Position numbers and translations under genes: made by a program
Origin: Rhypophila decipiens
Taxonomy: Eukaryota; Ascomycota; Sordariomycetes; Sordariales; Naviculisporaceae
Assembly: GCA_033297075.1 (NCBI GenBank)
Contig: MU858101.1
Coordinates: 1 to 64,000, forward strand
Direction of reading: 5' to 3'
DNA length: 64,000 nt
Notes under the pieces: generated by a model
What the model saw: only the letters and a program-made list of their open reading frames with translations
What the model was told of the DNA's origin: nothing
Databases searched by the model: none
Shown: positions 20,173 through 29,961 of the stretch, piece after piece
Layout of the letters: every line of letters starts with the position of its first letter
How positions within the stretch are numbered: the stretch's first letter is position 1

Positions 20173-20482
20173 GCGTCAATGGTTCAGTGGTTCATCGTTG
20201 CCATCGATAGGCCTTGGTAATAGTTCATCATCAGTTCGATTCTGATAGTGGGCACCAGATGTTAAGGGTCTGCGGGACCTTAGTGTTTTGAGCTTGGCTC
20301 AAAGATTGAATTCAACGTCAACGAACGTGTACGATCTTGTTACCGTAGCCGTGGCGGCAGACAGTAACTGGCGATCCCGGTGTTCGTTGACGTTGAATTC
20401 AATCTTTGAACCAAGCCAACACTAAGGTCCCGCAAACCGCTCGTAACAAGTGGTGCCCACAATCAGAACCGCGGCTGACGCA
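20173..20482 (+). pseudogene. tRNA-Gly pseudogene disrupted by insertion
   Basis: Acceptor, D-arm and anticodon region (TTGCCAT loop retained) correspond to the intact tRNA at 19363, with point changes and a shortened D region. The T arm is interrupted by the 20215-20470 insertion; the 3' acceptor strand CTGACGC plus A is retained at 20475-20482. It cannot fold as a tRNA. Confidence 0.7.
20260..20448. mobile_element. Palindromic LTR-like fragment pair (189 bp, TGTTA...TAACA)
   Basis: The element starts TGTTA and ends TAACA. Arms 20234-20326 and 20382-20470 are long inverted repeats around a 55-nt loop; the core shared by both arms includes GTTGACGTTGAATTCAATCT and ACTAAGGTCCCGCA. Just outside each TAACA end, reading outward, is TGGTGCCCACnATCAGAA, which looks like a retroelement primer-binding site complementary to a tRNA 3' end with CCA. 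The structure therefore looks like two LTR 3' ends with PBS joined head to head. No coding sequence remains. Confidence 0.65.
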
Positions 20483-20721
20483 AGAACGCGAGATGGATAT
20501 CTTTTTACCGGAGGAACCCGATAAGAATAATATTATGCTTAACAGAGCTTTCTTTTTTACCTCGTTGTGAGGTAGTCTACTAGTCTTGTACAAATATAAA
20601 CGTGCACACCACCACAGATCTCATAATCTCGGATTCCTTCCCGTCTCACCAACGAACAAAATTTCCCATGTTCGGAATCATAAACCAGGTCGTGTTGGTT
20701 GTTGTTCATCCCAACCAAATA

Positions 20722-21321
20722 TCATGCAGCAGCATGAGCAGCCTGAAAGAAAGCAGGCCAATTCTCACCCAACTTTTCAAACTCGGCATCAGCATTAACC
20801 CATTCCCACCCACCAACGCCATCCAATGATCCGCCCGTAGTAGGTGTAGGTCGATTCGGCTGCACCAACCGGAATCCATACACGAGCGTAAACGTCCACG
20901 GGTTCTTTTTTGGCGTCTTGTCTTCATTCCCTCCATTCCCTCTATTCTCACAGTTTTCACTCTCGTCGTGATCCCCCTCCGAGCCCGGCGGCGGGAAAAT
21001 CTTCCAACTAATCCAGCAAATCGAGCTCTGGCTCGACAAGACCTCCACACGGGACGACTCCAGTCGGATATCAGTCCCCAATCCAGAGCGAGTATATTGC
21101 ATCAGCAGATTCTCGATCTGGGACGCTGCGAATTTTGTGTCGGGAAAGGTTGTTGTTGAGCCGAGCGTGAAAATTGTTACGTTGGGGAGGAAGTGGGATG
21201 CCATGCCTAGGGCAACTTCCGAGACGCTGCCGGGGGTTGTAGATAGGTCGGCGGCTAGGGATATAGACGTCGCGTAGGCTTTTATTGCTGTTTTGGAGGC
21301 GGTGAGGATGTCTACTTCCAT
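20722..21321 (-). CDS. NTF2/SnoaL-like fold protein, function unknown
   Basis: I place the start at the ATG at 21319-21321 (199 aa, beginning MEVDILTASKTAIKAYATSI). The frame is open to an upstream ATG at 21507 (261 aa), but that extension is a Lys/Gln/Ser-rich low-complexity stretch unlikely to be protein. The body (HFLPNVTIFTLGSTTTFP, then SSICWISWKIFPPPG, then PWTFTLVYGFRLVQ and GGWEWVNADAEFEKL) has the helix-helix-curved-sheet pattern and terminal WEWVNAD of fungal SnoaL-like/NTF2-like proteins. A hydrophilic insert (about residues 112-136) separates two core strands. These folds serve as small-molecule isomerases, hydrolases or binding modules. No specific role can be assigned. Confidence 0.75.
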   Translation of the reverse strand: MEVDILTASKTAIKAYATSISLAADLSTTPGSVSEVALGMASHFLPNVTIFTLGSTTTFPDTKFAASQIENLLMQYTRSGLGTDIRLESSRVEVLSSQSSICWISWKIFPPPGSEGDHDESENCENRGNGGNEDKTPKKNPWTFTLVYGFRLVQPNRPTPTTGGSLDGVGGWEWVNADAEFEKLGENWPAFFQAAHAAA

Positions 21322-22112
21322 CTTGTTCTTGGTTTTCGGGTGGGTCTGGTTTTCTTTTTGACTGGATGGTTCCTTGCTTGCTGGTTTGGTCCTTTGGGAT
21401 GGATGCTCCTTGTGAGAGACTGTTCTCTTCTTGTTTTGGTCGTTTGGTTGTTGCTTTGGCTGTCTGTCTTGTTGCTTCCAGATAGATGCCGGGAATATCG
21501 TCGTCATTCGACAACGTACGATGGATGGGGTTTGTTATTGAGATTTGTGTGTTGGCAGTACAGCGGACTGAATCCAGGCGGATGGAAATAATTATCGAGC
21601 TACTTATTATATACCAGAGAATCTCCAAGTACGTTCAACAGGGGGGAGGGCCAATTTTAGCTATCCCGTCCCGGGATATAAAGCACAAACGGGACGGAAG
21701 GCTGACGTTACATGGGGTTGCCGAGTCCGCACAATATTACCAGCGGAAGCTCAGATATCCGATGGAACCGGATCTTGGAAGCTGACAACCGACAAGGATG
21801 ACCCAAAATACGAGGGTGAGATATCCCCGGATTGGTGTTAGATGATACAACCAGATAGAGTACCAATGTACCATCATCTCAGCATGACGAGAGCAGCAGA
21901 TGGGAGACAATCCTTGGCGGAATGACAAGACGTTTTTGGATTTGTCACGGTGCATCTATACATTACATGTAGCCACCACTCATCAGTAAGAGGGTCAACC
22001 CAGAGACCAGATCAAGCCCACACACACACATTCATTAAACCATTAAACACAATTTTACTCCCAGGTTGACAAGGCAAGACTTTTCTACTTGTCAACTTGT
22101 CAACTTGTCAAC
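21322..22112. other. Intergenic, no gene seen
   Basis: Leader and promoter of the NTF2-like gene, then the 3' flank of the carboxypeptidase gene. A short CA run occurs at about 22020-22030 and a CTTGTCAA direct repeat (3 copies) at about 22088-22110. Confidence 0.5.
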
Positions 22113-23513
22113 TCAAAGCCTCCCAGCAGCCCCCAAAAGCTCCATCAGCCCAACCCCAACCTCAATCATATTCAACCTGTGCATTCCCGCCGTCGGATAA
22201 AACATACATTCCGCCTCCCCATTCGCAACCCCAAACTCAACAGCAAGCCCGTTAATACTCCGTTTACTCTTTGCCGCAATTTTCCTCCACTTCCCATGAT
22301 CCACGCTGTTTCCGCTGGTAGGATACAAACTCGTCGCCTGAATCGCTACATACGTCCTCCCCGTCGAGTCCGTCATTCTGGAAGCGACATGGCCTGCTGC
22401 GAGGATAGAAGCGTCCCACTCTGCTTGGGGGATGTATTCTTTGTACCCCCAAGATGGGGAGATGAGCTGGTCCGGGATTATTCCGCGTTTGTGGTCGTAG
22501 ATGGGATTGAGGAGGTTCATTTGCGGATCGGTGACTTGGTTGGAGTCGTGGCCCCAGCCGTAGAGGACGAGAGTTGCCATGCTGTGGAGGTCGAGGAACC
22601 AGGTTAGATCGGGAAAGGAAGCCATGGCCCAGTCGATATTCTTGGTTTCTGGTTCCGAGAGGGGGGCGGTTCCGGCAAAGGTCTCGGAGGATGGGTCGAA
22701 ACTTGCGGGGGGTAAGTCGAGGGGGGCGAGGTCGTTTGTAAAGTTCCATACGGGGGCAAAGTTGCGGTTTAGGTCGATGCCGATGCTATATGGCTCGCTT
22801 GGGGTTGATGAGAGGGGATTGCGGTTTTTGCGCCAGCAGGAGTTTGTCGAATGGTCGTAGGATACTCCGTCGGGATTGACCAAGGGAATGATGACGATGC
22901 CGAGGGAGAGGGCGGTGCGGACTTGGGAGAGCGGGTAGGAGACGCCGCCGTAGGTTATGTTGGGCAAAGAGTGTTTATCTGCGTAGAGGAGGTCGGACAC
23001 AAAGTTTATGGTGTAATCTGGGCCGCCGCGCTCGCGGGCGTGGATGGCGGCTTCGAGGAGGACGCGGTACCCTTTGTTCGACGACTGTTGACCCTTGGGG
23101 ATCTTGGAGCGAACTTTGGCACCAAACATGGTTGCGTTCTGGTAGGTCTTGTGGGGAAGCTCAAAGTAGATTACTTGGGAGGAGTACTCGCGTTGCAGCC
23201 CGAGCAGGGCCGATTTGATCTCGGCAACGTTATAAACTGTCTCGAGCTGGGTGATGCCGGTTAGGTTTTGGCCTTGGGTCTGGGCGTATGGACGGCTGCC
23301 GATTCCTCGCGGGAAGAGGGTTCCGTTGTTGAAGCGGTCACCTGTGCCAATGGGGACGGTGTTGTCGTTCGAGAGCGGTGGCGAGTCTTGTCGCTTGTGC
23401 AGAGAGGTGAGGATATGTCCTCCATGACGCTCTATCTCGGTGAGGCATGCTGGGGCGAGGTTGGGCCCCGCGGTGACAGCTAGGAAGAACGGGAGAAGGG
23501 ATGTCGTCTTCAT
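22113..23513 (-). CDS. Secreted zinc carboxypeptidase, family M14
   Basis: I choose ATG 23511-23513 (466 aa) over an in-frame ATG at 23558, because it puts a signal peptide first (MKTTSLLPFFLAVTAGPNLA). M14 landmarks follow in order: zinc ligands His158 and Glu161 in AAIHARERGG, LVNPDG (211-216), CWRKNRN (226-232), GIDLNRNF (245-252, substrate-carboxylate Asn/Arg), the third zinc ligand His310 in FLDLHS, SLYPTSGNSVDHG (395-407), and the catalytic Glu426 in LAVEFG. The enzyme removes C-terminal amino acids from extracellular peptides. A propeptide-like region of about 90 residues precedes the catalytic domain. All key residues are present. Confidence 0.93.
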   Translation of the reverse strand: MKTTSLLPFFLAVTAGPNLAPACLTEIERHGGHILTSLHKRQDSPPLSNDNTVPIGTGDRFNNGTLFPRGIGSRPYAQTQGQNLTGITQLETVYNVAEIKSALLGLQREYSSQVIYFELPHKTYQNATMFGAKVRSKIPKGQQSSNKGYRVLLEAAIHARERGGPDYTINFVSDLLYADKHSLPNITYGGVSYPLSQVRTALSLGIVIIPLVNPDGVSYDHSTNSCWRKNRNPLSSTPSEPYSIGIDLNRNFAPVWNFTNDLAPLDLPPASFDPSSETFAGTAPLSEPETKNIDWAMASFPDLTWFLDLHSMATLVLYGWGHDSNQVTDPQMNLLNPIYDHKRGIIPDQLISPSWGYKEYIPQAEWDASILAAGHVASRMTDSTGRTYVAIQATSLYPTSGNSVDHGKWRKIAAKSKRSINGLAVEFGVANGEAECMFYPTAGMHRLNMIEVGVGLMELLGAAGRL

Positions 23514-23629
23514 GTTGGCGGAGGAGACTTGACAGAGGGAGGTGAGATGGCGAGACAAGACAAAAGTGAATGACTGCTAGCTCGGCCGGCAAGAAGACGA
23601 TGGTATTCGGCTCATGAAAAGGCCCTGAA

Positions 23630-23638
23630 CTTTATATG
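23630..23638 (-). promoter_or_regulatory. TATA box of the M14 carboxypeptidase gene
   Basis: The minus strand reads CATATAAAG about 117 bp upstream of the chosen ATG, supporting the 23513 start. Confidence 0.5.
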
Positions 23639-24980
23639 CCCGATTTCCGAGAGACCCCACCCGCGGGGCCACGGCTCGTCCGGACCATGGTTCACACCGA
23701 ACATCGACATACGACCGTTGGTGGTTTCCGTGCCCCTGGGATACTTGCCGTACCTACATGGACCAATTTACAGTATTTACTCGAGAACACCTTGTCTCGG
23801 CAGCCATTTACCCCAGTATTCCACACAATATGAAAGTATGCCAGCCGATACGCAATGATTGTACCACCGAGAGCCGAGACTAGTTATCATCTGCATCAGT
23901 GCGTATGTAATAATAGCTGTTCAAGACACTGATCAGAGTGTGGTTCCAGAAGGATTGCCCAGATGGCCAGCCGCGCTGACATCAGACTGGGCGACCAATG
24001 AAAGACGGTAACTGGTTCAGAGGGACGATTATTTTCCCATTTCATGGTACTGCAGGGTAGGCATATGGCAAGGTAGATCTCGCTTATATCAAAGTCTGAG
24101 ACTCTGAGTTGGTGGCTTGCTTGCTTGCTATTGTTCTTGTTGCCAAAGTCGGGTCGTATTTCCCCGCCATTCTGTCATGTCTCACAAAACTGTAAGGTTC
24201 TCTTCAATCTTTTCTACCACTATGATTGTTCTCGGAGCGCTCTCCTGCCGAACTACCGGCTGCCTTCCGACGCTTCCGTGGCTTGCATGTTAAAATATGG
24301 TCAGCTTCAAGGGTACTTTTCTTAGCATTGTTCTTTCATCATGAAATATGACAGCGCATCATGCGTTTCCAGTAAACAAGAGTAGAGATGACGAACTTCC
24401 TTGTCAGTTGAAGTCACGAGAAAGACGTAATTACCAGCTCGTGTTGTGAAACATTGTCGACATTATGGTTGGATTCCGGAGGGATAAGTTGGGGTCCTTT
24501 TGTTTGTTGATACTACCCTAGATGTCGTGCCTCTTCCTGATGACACTGCTCGGTGGTAGCACAAGATGCTGAGGTTGATAAACCGGGCAGGCAATGGAGC
24601 AACCGATACCACTATGGGAAGCAGTCCAGCTGTCTAAGCAGTCTCATTTCATGAAATGACAGCCCGAGATGAACTCCCGCTGAGCCACAACCCGACGTCA
24701 AACCAGCCCCCAGGACAATTGTCACCTTCCCTGAACCTCAGTGATTCCATACGAGCTAATCATCATACTGGGCAGTGGGCACTCGGACAAGCCTTTCCTT
24801 GTGTTACATATGCAGTCATTTGGGTTTTCCTGCCTCTTGATTTAAAACACCAACCAAGTTCCCAGCTTCTCATCAACAGGCCAAACTGTAGATATTTTGT
24901 AGCCTCCTATCCATACTACTCACCTGCACCCTCATCACAACTTCAACATCTGATAAAAAAAGAAAAAGAAAAAACAAGTC
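23639..24980. other. Intergenic, no gene seen
   Basis: About 1.3 kb between the carboxypeptidase promoter and the 3' end of the GH43 gene, with only short frames. Confidence 0.5.
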
Positions 24981-26624
24981 CTAAACCAACTGCATCCCAA
25001 AACTCTTAACCGTCACCTCACCCCCCTTAGCCTTAGTCGCAAAATTAAACACCCCAAACCGATACCCCGTAAAGTACCTCCACGAATTACTCATCCCAAA
25101 CGCAGGTCCCAGATTCGCGTACGTCCTGCCTCCATCGATACTATACGCAAAGCTCGTCGTGCGCTCGGTATTAGTCCCAAACGCGGGCGTGATATCGGCC
25201 GTGATTCTGAACCACACCTCCCCTGTCCCAGCTCCTACATTCGGACCTCTCGCCGCCACGTTTCCTCTCCCCGTAGTCGACCAATTATCCTCGCTCAGAG
25301 TGAGACCGTTGACCATTACTATAGTAGAAGTCTCGCCGTCCTTGTGGATACCGATATATGCCGCTCTGTCGCGGAACAAGACCGCGCCGGCACGGTCGCC
25401 GTCTTTCATCTTGGAGATGTCTAGTCGGAAGGTGCCGCTTGATTTGGGGCCCATGATCCTGTGCGTCAAGGTATTTCGTGCGGCGAAGAGGTCATTCGTC
25501 ACGTCGGCTGTTTGGAGGACGAGACCGCCGTCTGCGCCCCCTAATAAGCGGAATTTCGTCTTGTCCGGGTTATGGTTCCACTCCCACTCGTGGCTCAGCG
25601 AGGTCCCCTTGAACTCGTCTGTTCCCAGCGGGGAGGCAACTGTCTTGGTGGTTTGTACCGGCATGGGGTAGGACTTGCCCCAGCTTCCGTTGTCGGTGAC
25701 CAGTTGCGGCCAGCCGTCCGAGGTCCAGGTTATGGGTGCCAGGACCGGGATCCTGCCGCCGGGGTAGGCGTCGAGGAAGGCGGCGTAGTACCACTTGTTA
25801 TCCGCGGTGCCCACGATGCCGCCCTGGTGGGCTACTCCGGCGCTGGACAGCGGACCTTTGATGTTGGAGAGGATGGTCTTCATCGTGTACGGACCCCAGA
25901 CGCTCTTGGAGCGGAGCACGTATTCGGCCGACGCCGGGCGGGTGACGAAGATGTAGTAGTACCCGTTGATCTTGTACATTCTCGAGCCTTCGATCGTCTC
26001 GCCGCTGTGTTTGTAGACAGACTGGGATTTGACTTGCTTCAGACCGTCTGCCGACAGCTGGGCGACCGAGATGTCCGTGTTGCCGTAGACGACGTACATT
26101 GTGTCGTCGTCGTCGACGAGAATCCCGCAGTCGTAGTAGCAGCTGTTGATGGGCGGGTTGCTGGTCCAGTTCCAGTTTGAGACTTCCCCTTTGTTCTTGG
26201 CCGCGCCGTTGCCGGGGGAGGTCCAGATGTGGGTTTTGCCCTCGACGCAGCCCATCCAGTAGAACTTGTCGTTGGAGGCGCGGTATCGCAGACTGCTCGC
26301 CCAGATGCCTTTTACGTAGGCGGATCCGGTGCCGTTGAGGTTGTACTTGGAGCCAAAGTTGAGTTCGGGGACGCTGTGGGAGACGGGCTCCCAGTTGACG
26401 AGGTCGTAGGATTTGAGAACAGGAGCGCCGGGGGAGTAGGCGAATGTCGAGGAGGAGTAGTAGAATACGTCGCCTACGCGGAAAACGTCCAGGTCTGGGT
26501 GGTCTTGCCAGAGGACGGGGTTGTTGAAGGTTGTTGCTCTGGGGGTGAGTGGGTTTGTGTTTGGGACTGAAAGCACCAGAGGACTGGCAGCTAGTGCTGC
26601 TGCTACTTGGTAAAGGCCCTTCAT
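24981..26624 (-). CDS. Secreted glycoside hydrolase family 43 (xylosidase/arabinofuranosidase type)
   Basis: I choose ATG 26622-26624 (547 aa) because a signal peptide follows (MKGLYQVAAALAASPLVLSV). The five-bladed beta-propeller signatures are VLWQDHPDLDVFRVGDVFYY (about 38-56, with the base Asp near 44), YDCGILVDDDDTMYVVYG (about 164-181) and SGETIEGSRMYKINGYYYIF (about 207-226), whose Glu212 is the likely general acid. A C-terminal beta-sandwich of about 200 residues (from FKGTSLSHEWEWNHNPD) fits the GH43 accessory domain. GH43 enzymes release xylose or arabinose from hemicellulose. An ATG 36 nt upstream gives a 559-aa form whose extra residues would bury the signal peptide. Confidence 0.92.
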   Translation of the reverse strand: MKGLYQVAAALAASPLVLSVPNTNPLTPRATTFNNPVLWQDHPDLDVFRVGDVFYYSSSTFAYSPGAPVLKSYDLVNWEPVSHSVPELNFGSKYNLNGTGSAYVKGIWASSLRYRASNDKFYWMGCVEGKTHIWTSPGNGAAKNKGEVSNWNWTSNPPINSCYYDCGILVDDDDTMYVVYGNTDISVAQLSADGLKQVKSQSVYKHSGETIEGSRMYKINGYYYIFVTRPASAEYVLRSKSVWGPYTMKTILSNIKGPLSSAGVAHQGGIVGTADNKWYYAAFLDAYPGGRIPVLAPITWTSDGWPQLVTDNGSWGKSYPMPVQTTKTVASPLGTDEFKGTSLSHEWEWNHNPDKTKFRLLGGADGGLVLQTADVTNDLFAARNTLTHRIMGPKSSGTFRLDISKMKDGDRAGAVLFRDRAAYIGIHKDGETSTIVMVNGLTLSEDNWSTTGRGNVAARGPNVGAGTGEVWFRITADITPAFGTNTERTTSFAYSIDGGRTYANLGPAFGMSNSWRYFTGYRFGVFNFATKAKGGEVTVKSFGMQLV

Positions 26625-26698
26625 CTTGTTGATCGTGCCAGGCCTGGTTGTCTTGGTCAAGAGATGCTGAGTTGAGAGATGGATGAAATAGTCTGGAT

Positions 26699-26706
26699 CT
26701 TATATC
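26699..26706 (-). promoter_or_regulatory. TATA-like box of the GH43 gene
   Basis: The minus strand reads GATATAAG about 75 bp upstream of the chosen start, supporting the ATG at 26624. Confidence 0.4.
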
Positions 26707-27575
26707 AACAGTTTTTGCCGAGGTGTCGATGTTTCACTGAAGCCAGCAAAAAAAATGCTAAACTGGTACCCTGCCCTCGCCTCATCATCCATGGTACTAT
26801 CCAGGCCTCGGAGGCGAACTCATCATGGTCGTCGACTTAAACGAGCAACTCCGCATACACTCGCTTATCGACAATTGGTGGATTCAATCTCGGGCGATAT
26901 CTCCGGGTCCATGTAAAGATCAGCAATAGCCGGTGTGCATTTCCCGGTGTTGTATTTCTCCACAGTCGCTTTTGTCATGTATAAAGAAGCGCGCCAATAA
27001 CGGCTATATACACGGTAGCAAGTAATCAGCAGCATTCCAGCGACTCGGGAGTATAGCCAGGTCCAGGCAGCGTCGGCGCGGATGCCCCTGACACATGCCC
27101 GAATCCGGAAGGGTGTTGTTTTGGTTAGATTTTCCGGTGCGGCAGCGGTTACTGCGCCTATGAGCAGGCTTGCTCTTTCTACTCATTCATTTGACTATTG
27201 AGAAGGCAAACAACGTCTTCGTGGCACCTGATGTTCGTCTGTATATGCTTGTCGCGCCAATAGCTGTGTCCAAGTATCGTGCATGACAGTGAGTATGTAA
27301 GCACAGCTATGTATTGGAAACTTGGGGGCCAAGCTCTATTTGAGGACATACACACCCACCAGGTCAGACTGCCAAGGCCCGTAGGATCATCAGTCCGGGT
27401 CAAAGCCGAGCGCCTAAAGTGAAGCTGAATCTGCTGAGCCACAGGAGTGCTGGTGATCTTTCAAGGGCCACGTTTAAAGACGTTGGAAAAAGGTCGACCG
27501 ATCCAGCGTTAACAAAGTGGAAAAGATCCTCGAGAACAACATGAGAATTTCGACGGAAAACCGCTCATTGTCCGG
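26707..27575. other. Intergenic, no gene seen
   Basis: Divergent region between the GH43 gene and the DUF6536 gene. No coding sequence recognised. Confidence 0.5.
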
Positions 27576-29961
27576 ATGGATCAGCAGCAGCCCATGATGT
27601 CGAGTCCATACCAGGAGCGGCATCCCAACACGGAGCTGCAACCACTGGAAAGCAAGCATGAACGACAGGCCGTTACCGTGACTGAACTCGATGAACCCAC
27701 CTCGAGACGGCGATGGTATTCTTTCAACATATTGCCTGCCAGACTCCAAGGATGGCAAGGCGCGCTAAAGATGCTCTGCGTGCTGTCGTGACTTCTGGTC
27801 ATTCCGAATCTCGTCATCAGCAGTGTGTTATCAGCCCGTGGAGGACTCGAAGAATGGGTCCCGACGACGGTGATGATCAAGCAAGGCAACTGCGACGATA
27901 TTGGCCGAGACGACTTGTGGATCCATTTGGCCATGAATATCGTGACGACGGGTGTTGATGGCAGCTACTGTAGGAATTGACTTCAAGTTTACTTGGCAGT
28001 GAATCTGACTGACCTGTCCAGAACTTTGCCATGCAAGCGTGGACGTCGCCTACCCGTGCAGACGTCGATCGCATCCATGCCCAAGGAAAGACGGTCGACA
28101 TTGGCGTCCTTTCTCTGCGCAACATTCTCAGCGGCCGGATCCGACCGAAGCGTCTTCTTGTGGGCTGCTTTATGCTGATTGTCGCTCTTCCTTTGCACCT
28201 GGTCTTCAACTCGGCTGTCTACAGGACCGTTCTGTTGAACGGTTATTCCACCTTCGCCGTCACCCCCGAGTTCGAAAAGTCGTCCTTTATTCCCCTCGAC
28301 GCTGACTTCTCCGGCCGGAGCCTGTACAACTTGTCTTTCCTCTTACCAACCGAAGCCAAACTCCCGTACTCCGTGTATGAACAAAGCAGAAAATGGGAGA
28401 AACTCCCCATCGTCGACCTCATCAACAGATACAGAAGCAACATCCCCCAAAGGTTTCGCCATGTCGTCCTCGTCGCCAACCACCCCAAGCATGACAAATT
28501 CTGGGAAAACAACAAGATGGAGGCCGATGGAGTGTACTTCTACTCCAGCCCGTACGGAATGACGCCTTCTCACTACCGTAACTTTTGGCTCTGCCGATTT
28601 CTGTGGAGAGATGACGACCCCTTGGACCCCATGTCCTGTTTTATGGATAACTTCTCTACCGACCGCCCCATCACTGAAGAGCCTATCGGGTATTTTGACG
28701 AGAGGACAAGCGGCAACTCTGTGATGGACATTCTCCCCATGGCGTATAGCGAGGTGCTTGAGCCCGACTGCCGGCTGGCGGCCAATACTCTGTACTGGTG
28801 GATTACCACGGCGTCAAATGCCCTCATCGCCTGCTGCCTGACGGGCATGCTCTTTGTGCATCGTTCGCCTCCCTTGGTCACTATTGGTGATGCCATCGAT
28901 TCGTTTCTGTCCGAGCCATCGAGTGCGATTTCCAAGTCTGCTTGCGGGTACAGCCGTGTATCGTTTCGAGACCGATTCGTTCCTCCCTTGGCACCGGCGA
29001 AGAGTGTGTATGGTGCATGTAAAGAGCGATGGTGGACAGCAGTCAGTCTCATGCGCTGGAGTCTCACAACACTATGGTGCTTCCTGCTTGTTGTTGTTCT
29101 TTTCGTCGTCGTTGCGGTGAATCTTTCCACCAACGGTCAGGCAAACGGGTACGATTTCGGAGAGGCGATGCGGAAAATGTATGTCGTGCTTTTCCTCCCA
29201 AATATTGACCTTGTATACTGACTGGCTCAACTAAACTCAGGTTCGACAAGGGAATCCGCCCAGTTGACCTCGACAATTTTCTCTATCAGGAACTCAGAAC
29301 CACCGAGGTGCTAGAGAGACAGCTCCAGCTCGTCGTCATTGCCAACATTCCCCAGGTCTTCATCTCCATCTCGTACTTGATCTACAACACACTGTTGACG
29401 ACGATGCTAGTCGAGCGAGAATGGCACTATATCGGCGCGAGAAAGGCGAGTGACAGGAAACTGCGCGTCTCGCAGCCGAGGGGCAAACAGCGGAGCACCT
29501 TCTTCCTCAGTGTCCCCTACCGATATGCTCTCCCGCTGCTCGTCCTTTCAACGGCAGAGAAGTGGTTGGCCAGTCAGACCATATTCTTCACGGCCGTTGA
29601 TGAATATGGTGGGGACGGGAATCGTCGTTCTGGCAACCTCAGCACTTCGACGCTGTTGTTCTCGAACTTGGCCATGTTCTGTCTGCTCATTGTATTGTTC
29701 TTATCGTGGGTGGGCTTGTTTGTGCTGGGTGTTGTGAGGTCATTTCCCGCTGGCAAGCCGATGCTCGGTGCCTGCTCACGCGTTATTGCTGCGTCTTGTC
29801 ATTTGCCTGTTGAGGTGGGGGCAGATAGTGATGTAGCTGCCGGGGCGATATCCTGGGGAGCTATCAGATCTGTGGATCGGACTGGGCGAGAAGAGAAATG
29901 GCTTGGTTACGCGCCATGTGACAGGGTTGAGAAGCCGGTCGAGTTAGCAGTGTATGGGTAG
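27576..29961 (+). pseudogene. DUF6536-type multi-pass membrane protein gene with in-frame stop
   Basis: Reading starts at ATG 27576 (MDQQQPMMSSPYQERH). At 27789-27791 a TGA interrupts the first membrane helix (GALKMLCVLS, stop, LLVIPNLVISSV). The same frame continues with family-like sequence (IKQGNCDDIG, IHLAMNIVTTG) to 27968. A good intron lies at 27970-28021 (GTAGGA, CTGAC, CAG). The next exon (28022-29178) continues with NFAMQAWTSPTRADVDRIHA and DIGVLSLRNI, but joining needs a different phase. A second intron, 29179-29240 (GTATGT, AACTAAAC, CAG), is clean and links MRKM to FDKGIRPVDLDNF; the last exon runs to 29961. Several membrane helices follow the family pattern. Two lesions in one gene suggest recent loss, readthrough, or sequence error. 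Function of the family is unknown. Confidence 0.75.

Larger units (their letters stand above)
19928..20482 (+). repeat. Duplicated tRNA-Gly locus, copy B, interrupted
   Basis: Diverged second copy of 19121-19434. Its tRNA part is split: 20173-20214 matches the 5' two thirds, and 20471-20482 (gcggctgacgca) matches the 3' end. A palindromic LTR-like insertion sits between them. Confidence 0.65.

Noticed and set aside
21322..21507. 62-codon N-terminal extension of the NTF2-like protein
   Set aside because: The extension is Lys/Gln/Ser-rich and looks random; the conserved part begins at the ATG at 21321.
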